From the NCBI RefSeq assembly GCF_003002815.1, contig NZ_PVTF01000008.1:496001-560000 (forward strand): 64,000 nucleotides of DNA, read 5' to 3'. The notes beneath the pieces are model-generated. The model ran no database searches and was not told the origin of the DNA. It saw only the letters and a program-made list of their open reading frames with translations. The DNA is from Umezawaea tangerina (GTDB taxonomy: Bacteria; Actinomycetota; Actinomycetes; Mycobacteriales; Pseudonocardiaceae). The position numbers and the translations under genes are program-made. Of this stretch, positions 60,931 to 64,000 are shown one piece after another (positions within the stretch are counted from its first letter, which is position 1; each line of letters starts with the position of its first letter).

Positions 60931-62201
60931 CGCTTCCCCCTCGTGAGGCCGGGCCGGAACGGGTCGTCCACTGTGGACGCCGCGCGGGCGGGCGGAGGGG
61001 CCGCCGGGGTGTTCCGGCCGCGCGGGCCCGCGGTGCCGCCCTTGCCGAGCGCGTTCTTCCCAGGGGACCGCCCGCCTCCACCGGGCGCGCCGGTGGGTGC
61101 CGCACCGTCCTGGGCACGCACGTCCGCGGCCATGACCACCGCCAGGGTCACCACGGCCCGGCACGGCACACCGGCACGGGTGAACCGGGTGTAGCGGATC
61201 TCCACCGATCGCAGGTGCACGTCGTCGACGTGGCTCGGTCCCATGCTGATGGTGAGCCGCTTCGCGTTCTGCTGGCCACCGGACGGCGTCGCGCTCCCCT
61301 TCTTCGGCTCGCCCTCCGGTTCCAGCCAGTCCCACAGCTTCGTCGCGGTGGTGCGCACGGCGGTGGCGCCCTCGACGGTCAACGCCTGCACCTTGAAGCA
61401 CAGCCTGTTGTCCATCCGCCACGAGTCCTCGCTGTTGTAGACGTGGTAGCCGCTGTGCGTGAGGCCGTCCAGCTTCTTCTCCAGCGTCACCTCGCGGGGG
61501 TTGTACTGGAACTCCAGCCTGTCGTTCGGCCCGTGGGAGATGGTGAAGCGGCCCTTGGTCTGGTCGGACCGCGCGGACTCGTGGTCGCCGAGGCTCCCCT
61601 TGCCGAGGAAGCCGCGGTGGACCAGGGTCAGCTTCTCGATCGCGACCCTTCCCGCCTTGTCGGTCAGCATCGGGGCGGACCAGGCGACCGGGAAGGCGTT
61701 GGCCAGTTCCCAGGAGCCCAGCAGGCGCTCCCCGTCGTCGCCACCCGGAGAGGTGAACATCGAGATGATCACCGTGGTGCCCGTGTAGAGGGCCTTGGCG
61801 GGCTCGCCGCCCTTGGCCGTCGCACCGGACTCCACCAGCCCGGCGCCGCCCTCAGCGCTGTCGTGCCACTCGCGTGCGACGCGCCGCAGCCAGACCTGCA
61901 CCCGTTCGCTGTCGGCGTGGTCCATGGCGCGTTCGAGGACGATCCTGCCGTGGTTGATCGCCTTGGGGACGAAGTAGGGCGCGTCGTCCTCGCCACCGGA
62001 CCACACCTCGTCCACGGTGAGCTCGACACCCAGTCCGGAGCAGCCGGACCACCGGCCCAGGTCCTCCGAACCGGTGGGGCGCACCACGACCACCCGGAAC
62101 CAGGTCGTCGTGCCGTAGCGCGGGTGCGTGCCCGGCCTGCCGGGCTTCCGCTTCGCCGCCCACGCGCCGAGCGGCGGCTGGGTGAGCAGGGGGATGATCA
62201 T
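60927..62201 (-). CDS. Tube-fold plus CIS tube-binding fusion protein (Pvc7-like)
   Basis: The 424-residue protein joins two modules. Residues about 1-200 resemble a tube-like fold (LGRWSGCSGLGVELTVDEV, INHGRIVLERAMDH, SWELANAFPVAWSAPML, VAIEKLTLVHRGF). Residues about 220-370 resemble the Pvc7-type tube-adaptor domain (FQYNPREVTLEKKLDG, VEIRYTRFTRAGVPCRAVVTL). A Gly/Pro/Arg tail follows, but no LysM domain, which most Pvc7 proteins have. It would sit between spike and tube. ATG 62201 follows GGAGG by six bases and overlaps the next gene's stop. Confidence 0.8.
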   Translation of the reverse strand: MIIPLLTQPPLGAWAAKRKPGRPGTHPRYGTTTWFRVVVVRPTGSEDLGRWSGCSGLGVELTVDEVWSGGEDDAPYFVPKAINHGRIVLERAMDHADSERVQVWLRRVAREWHDSAEGGAGLVESGATAKGGEPAKALYTGTTVIISMFTSPGGDDGERLLGSWELANAFPVAWSAPMLTDKAGRVAIEKLTLVHRGFLGKGSLGDHESARSDQTKGRFTISHGPNDRLEFQYNPREVTLEKKLDGLTHSGYHVYNSEDSWRMDNRLCFKVQALTVEGATAVRTTATKLWDWLEPEGEPKKGSATPSGGQQNAKRLTISMGPSHVDDVHLRSVEIRYTRFTRAGVPCRAVVTLAVVMAADVRAQDGAAPTGAPGGGGRSPGKNALGKGGTAGPRGRNTPAAPPPARAASTVDDPFRPGLTRGKR

Positions 62202-62680
62202 CGCCGGCCTCCGGACTCGTCGTGCAGGAACCCCGAGTGCGCCAGCTCCAACGTCTCGATCACGGGCTTGGTCCCGCCGGACTCGAAGGCGGAGATCGAC
62301 CAGGAGACCGGGAAGAACTGCTTGAGCTCCCAGGTGATGACCGGGACGCCCGCGAAGTCGAGCAGGTGGATCCCGCCGCTGAGCGGCTCGTGCCTGCGGG
62401 ACGTGCCGGCCAGCCACCGCTGGACCGTCACCGAGTCCGAGCACGCGGCGCGGGAGAGCTCGACGACCGGGTACGACGAGTCGCCCGGTACGACGACCAC
62501 GTCGTTGTCCTCACCGGCGCGGTAGTGGTGCCGCTCCCAGCTCACCTTGAGCCCGGACACCCGCGACCAGCTGCCGAGGTCGTACTCGCCGTGGTCCAGG
62601 TGCACCACGAACCGGTGGGCCATCGAGACCTGGTCGAACATGAACTCCGCGGCCTTGGTGGGCAGCGTCGAGGGCTTCAC
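62198..62680 (-). CDS. Tube-like phage tail protein (gp19/Pvc5-type initiator)
   Basis: The 160-residue protein has the T4 gp19 tube-family features: AHRFVVHLDHGEYDLGSWSRVSGL, YRAGEDNDVVVVPG, VTVQRWLAG, WELKQFFPVSWSIS and ETLELAHSGFL. In Afp/PVC the related Pvc5 starts the tube on the spike. GTG 62680 follows AGGAGG. It is coupled (overlap) to both the DUF4157 gene upstream and the fusion gene downstream. The main tube gene is presumably beyond the right edge. Confidence 0.88.
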   Translation of the reverse strand: MKPSTLPTKAAEFMFDQVSMAHRFVVHLDHGEYDLGSWSRVSGLKVSWERHHYRAGEDNDVVVVPGDSSYPVVELSRAACSDSVTVQRWLAGTSRRHEPLSGGIHLLDFAGVPVITWELKQFFPVSWSISAFESGGTKPVIETLELAHSGFLHDESGGRR

Positions 62681-64000
62681 CGGTGTCCTCCTGGTCCGGG
62701 GTCGGCGAGGGAACCGGTCCGCTCCCGGTCGACGAGCAGTTCGGAGCGCAACCGGGAGCGGATGTGCCCGTAGAGCCGGTCCGCGAGGGAGTCGGCGTCC
62801 AGACGGCCCGGCTGGGGCGTCAGGTCGTCCGGCGGGTCGTCACGGCTCGCCTCGCGGTCCCGCCGCAGCGCCGCCAGCGTCGAGCGCAGGTCGGCGATCT
62901 GGGTGAACGCCTCCGCCAGCCCGGCGGAGTCAGAACCGGTGTCCTGGTGGTGCGCCGGGGACGACGGTGGTGCCGCTGCGTCCGGACGGTGAGCCTCGGT
63001 GAACCCGGTCTCCGGCGTCCAGGACATCGTGGAGCCCACGGGAACCGCGTCGGTGTTCTCGTGGACCGGGGTGGGGGAGTCCGTCGTCGTCGGCTGCGGC
63101 GCGCGTTGGAGGGCGTGGGTGGTGATGGGCTGCGTCGTCTGTGCAGTCGTGGTCGCGGGTCGGGTGCGGTGCACCAGCGACACCGGAGCCTGTTCCTCGC
63201 CGAGGAACCACCGCTCCGCCGACCTGGCGACGGCTTCCAGCTCCTGGCCGTGCGCGGAGTCCTCGTCGGGCATGTCCGTGTCGAGCACGCGCTGCTGCAC
63301 GACGTGGACGAGCTCGTGGGCCAGCAGGGCGCGGGTGTCCCCGCGGTCCATCGTCGCGACGGCGTGCGGCAGGTGGACCCGGCCGCCCTGGGTGAACGCG
63401 CGGGCTCGCAGTCCGGCCGCCTGCCGGGTGACCGCCCGGCCGCTGTGCACCGGCACGTCGGCGACGTCGACACCGAGGTCCCGCCGGAAGGCGGCGACGA
63501 CGTCGGAGGGCACCCGAACCTCGACGGACTCGGGTTCGGCGAAGGAGACCGTCCGCTGGAGGACGACCTGCTTGCCGAGCACCGGGACGTCCGCGACGTC
63601 GGTGCCCGGCTCGCGCGCGATGGCCGTGACGACTTCGGGTGCGAGGGGTTCGGGGTGATCGTCCACATCGGACTTAAAGGTGGAGGAAGTCGGTCCTTGG
63701 CCGATGGGGGCGCGGTGGACCGGGCCGTCCCACCGGACGGTCGGTGCTTCCGCCGCGCGCCGGTGGGGGAGTGGTTCGTGTGCGGCGGAAGGTTGCTGGG
63801 GCTGGTGCGGTTGTATGCCGCTGTCCTGAGGTGGGGTCGTCCTCGCGGGTGGTGGGGCCGGCAGTCGAGGTGGGGGTGCGTCGCCGGACGTCGTGGTGGG
63901 CCTCGTCTTCGGGGGCGAGGTGAACAGGGGTGGCTGGACCACGGTCCGGCCGGTTCGTCGTTCGTCCGGTCGCCCGTCGCCGTCCTGCTCGTCGTTGTGC
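62677..64000 (-). CDS. eCIS core DUF4157 protein (5' end outside window)
   Basis: The frame is open from the stop at 62677 to the right edge, so the first residues are probably outside. The visible part (about 440 residues) has two DUF4157 blocks: VVTAIAREPGTDVADVPVLGKQVVLQ near the start, and FRRDLGVDVADVPVHSGRAVTRQAAGLRARAFTQG with ALLAHELVHVVQQRV (HExxH-like metal site), the marker of extracellular contractile injection systems. The ends are disordered and Pro/Thr-rich. GTG 63942 is a possible internal start, but the upstream residues are equally eCIS-like. This gene and the downstream genes share a minus-strand operon. Confidence 0.9.
   Translation of the reverse strand, partial: HNDEQDGDGRPDERRTGRTVVQPPLFTSPPKTRPTTTSGDAPPPRLPAPPPARTTPPQDSGIQPHQPQQPSAAHEPLPHRRAAEAPTVRWDGPVHRAPIGQGPTSSTFKSDVDDHPEPLAPEVVTAIAREPGTDVADVPVLGKQVVLQRTVSFAEPESVEVRVPSDVVAAFRRDLGVDVADVPVHSGRAVTRQAAGLRARAFTQGGRVHLPHAVATMDRGDTRALLAHELVHVVQQRVLDTDMPDEDSAHGQELEAVARSAERWFLGEEQAPVSLVHRTRPATTTAQTTQPITTHALQRAPQPTTTDSPTPVHENTDAVPVGSTMSWTPETGFTEAHRPDAAAPPSSPAHHQDTGSDSAGLAEAFTQIADLRSTLAALRRDREASRDDPPDDLTPQPGRLDADSLADRLYGHIRSRLRSELLVDRERTGSLADPGPGGHR

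Noticed and set aside
52178-64000. Prophage
   Set aside because: Baseplate, spike and tube genes are present but no capsid, portal, terminase or integrase; the DUF4157 and DUF4255 genes mark an eCIS instead.

Overview
The window is very GC-rich (roughly 70-75 percent by eye), uses GTG starts freely, chains genes through 4-base ATGA/GTGA overlaps, and is crowded with TetR, HxlR, Rrf2, WYL and BTAD regulators, a sortase signal of the LAxTG type and an actinobacterial-style contractile injection locus. All of this points to a filamentous actinomycete chromosome. The order Pseudonocardiales (Saccharothrix/Lentzea/Actinosynnema-like) is my best guess, but that is inference.

Region by region. 1-15.3 kb: redox and detoxification genes, each next to a small regulator: three flavin monooxygenases (one cut by the window edge, one frameshifted), an alpha/beta hydrolase, a cytochrome P450 with its divergent TetR and a clear operator, a methyltransferase, an HxlR/NmrA pair, and an Rrf2 gene divergent from a quinone-reductase-like/MFS/metallo-hydrolase operon. 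15.3-23.4 kb: the most interesting part. Three cobalamin riboswitches control two secreted alpha-barrel (prenyltransferase-repeat) proteins, two secreted DUF4430 (transcobalamin C-terminal-like) proteins and a complete ECF transporter (S component, fused double ATPase, EcfT). It reads as a bacterial, two-piece counterpart of animal transcobalamin/intrinsic factor feeding a dedicated vitamin B12 importer. One pair is soluble, and the other is tethered by a LASTG sortase signal and by a C-terminal membrane anchor.

23.5-35 kb: ordinary metabolism: a type B carboxylesterase with a divergent regulator, an epimerase, a decayed esterase remnant, a four-gene operon (sulfurtransferase, GlcD-like oxidase, hydrolase, PanE-like reductase), LysR, a WYL regulator with an NTF2-like gene, and a nucleoside hydrolase. 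A 446-base gene-free stretch at 33.7-34.2 kb holds four 19-base direct repeats on a 30-base period and a 115-base inverted repeat. 35-47 kb: a 1055-residue BTAD/NB-ARC/TPR regulator, a two-component system with an ABC exporter, a short SDR, a DinB-like protein, a secreted SRPBCC protein, and a TetR gene whose operator recurs upstream of a DsrE/PPOX pair.

46.9-64 kb: an exported SGNH esterase with a ricin-type lectin domain, a 1103-residue surface protein with six DUF11-like repeats and a LAYTG anchor, then the proximal part of an extracellular contractile injection system (eCIS): DUF4255 cap/terminator protein, PAAR tip, gpI-like protein, gpJ-like baseplate protein, gp25, VgrG-like spike, tube-binding protein, tube-like protein and the DUF4157 eCIS marker, which runs off the right edge. 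Embedded in it is a zinc-ribbon/poly-proline/transmembrane/discoidin protein that may link the particle to the membrane. Sheath, main tube and ATPase genes are not in the window and presumably lie to the right.
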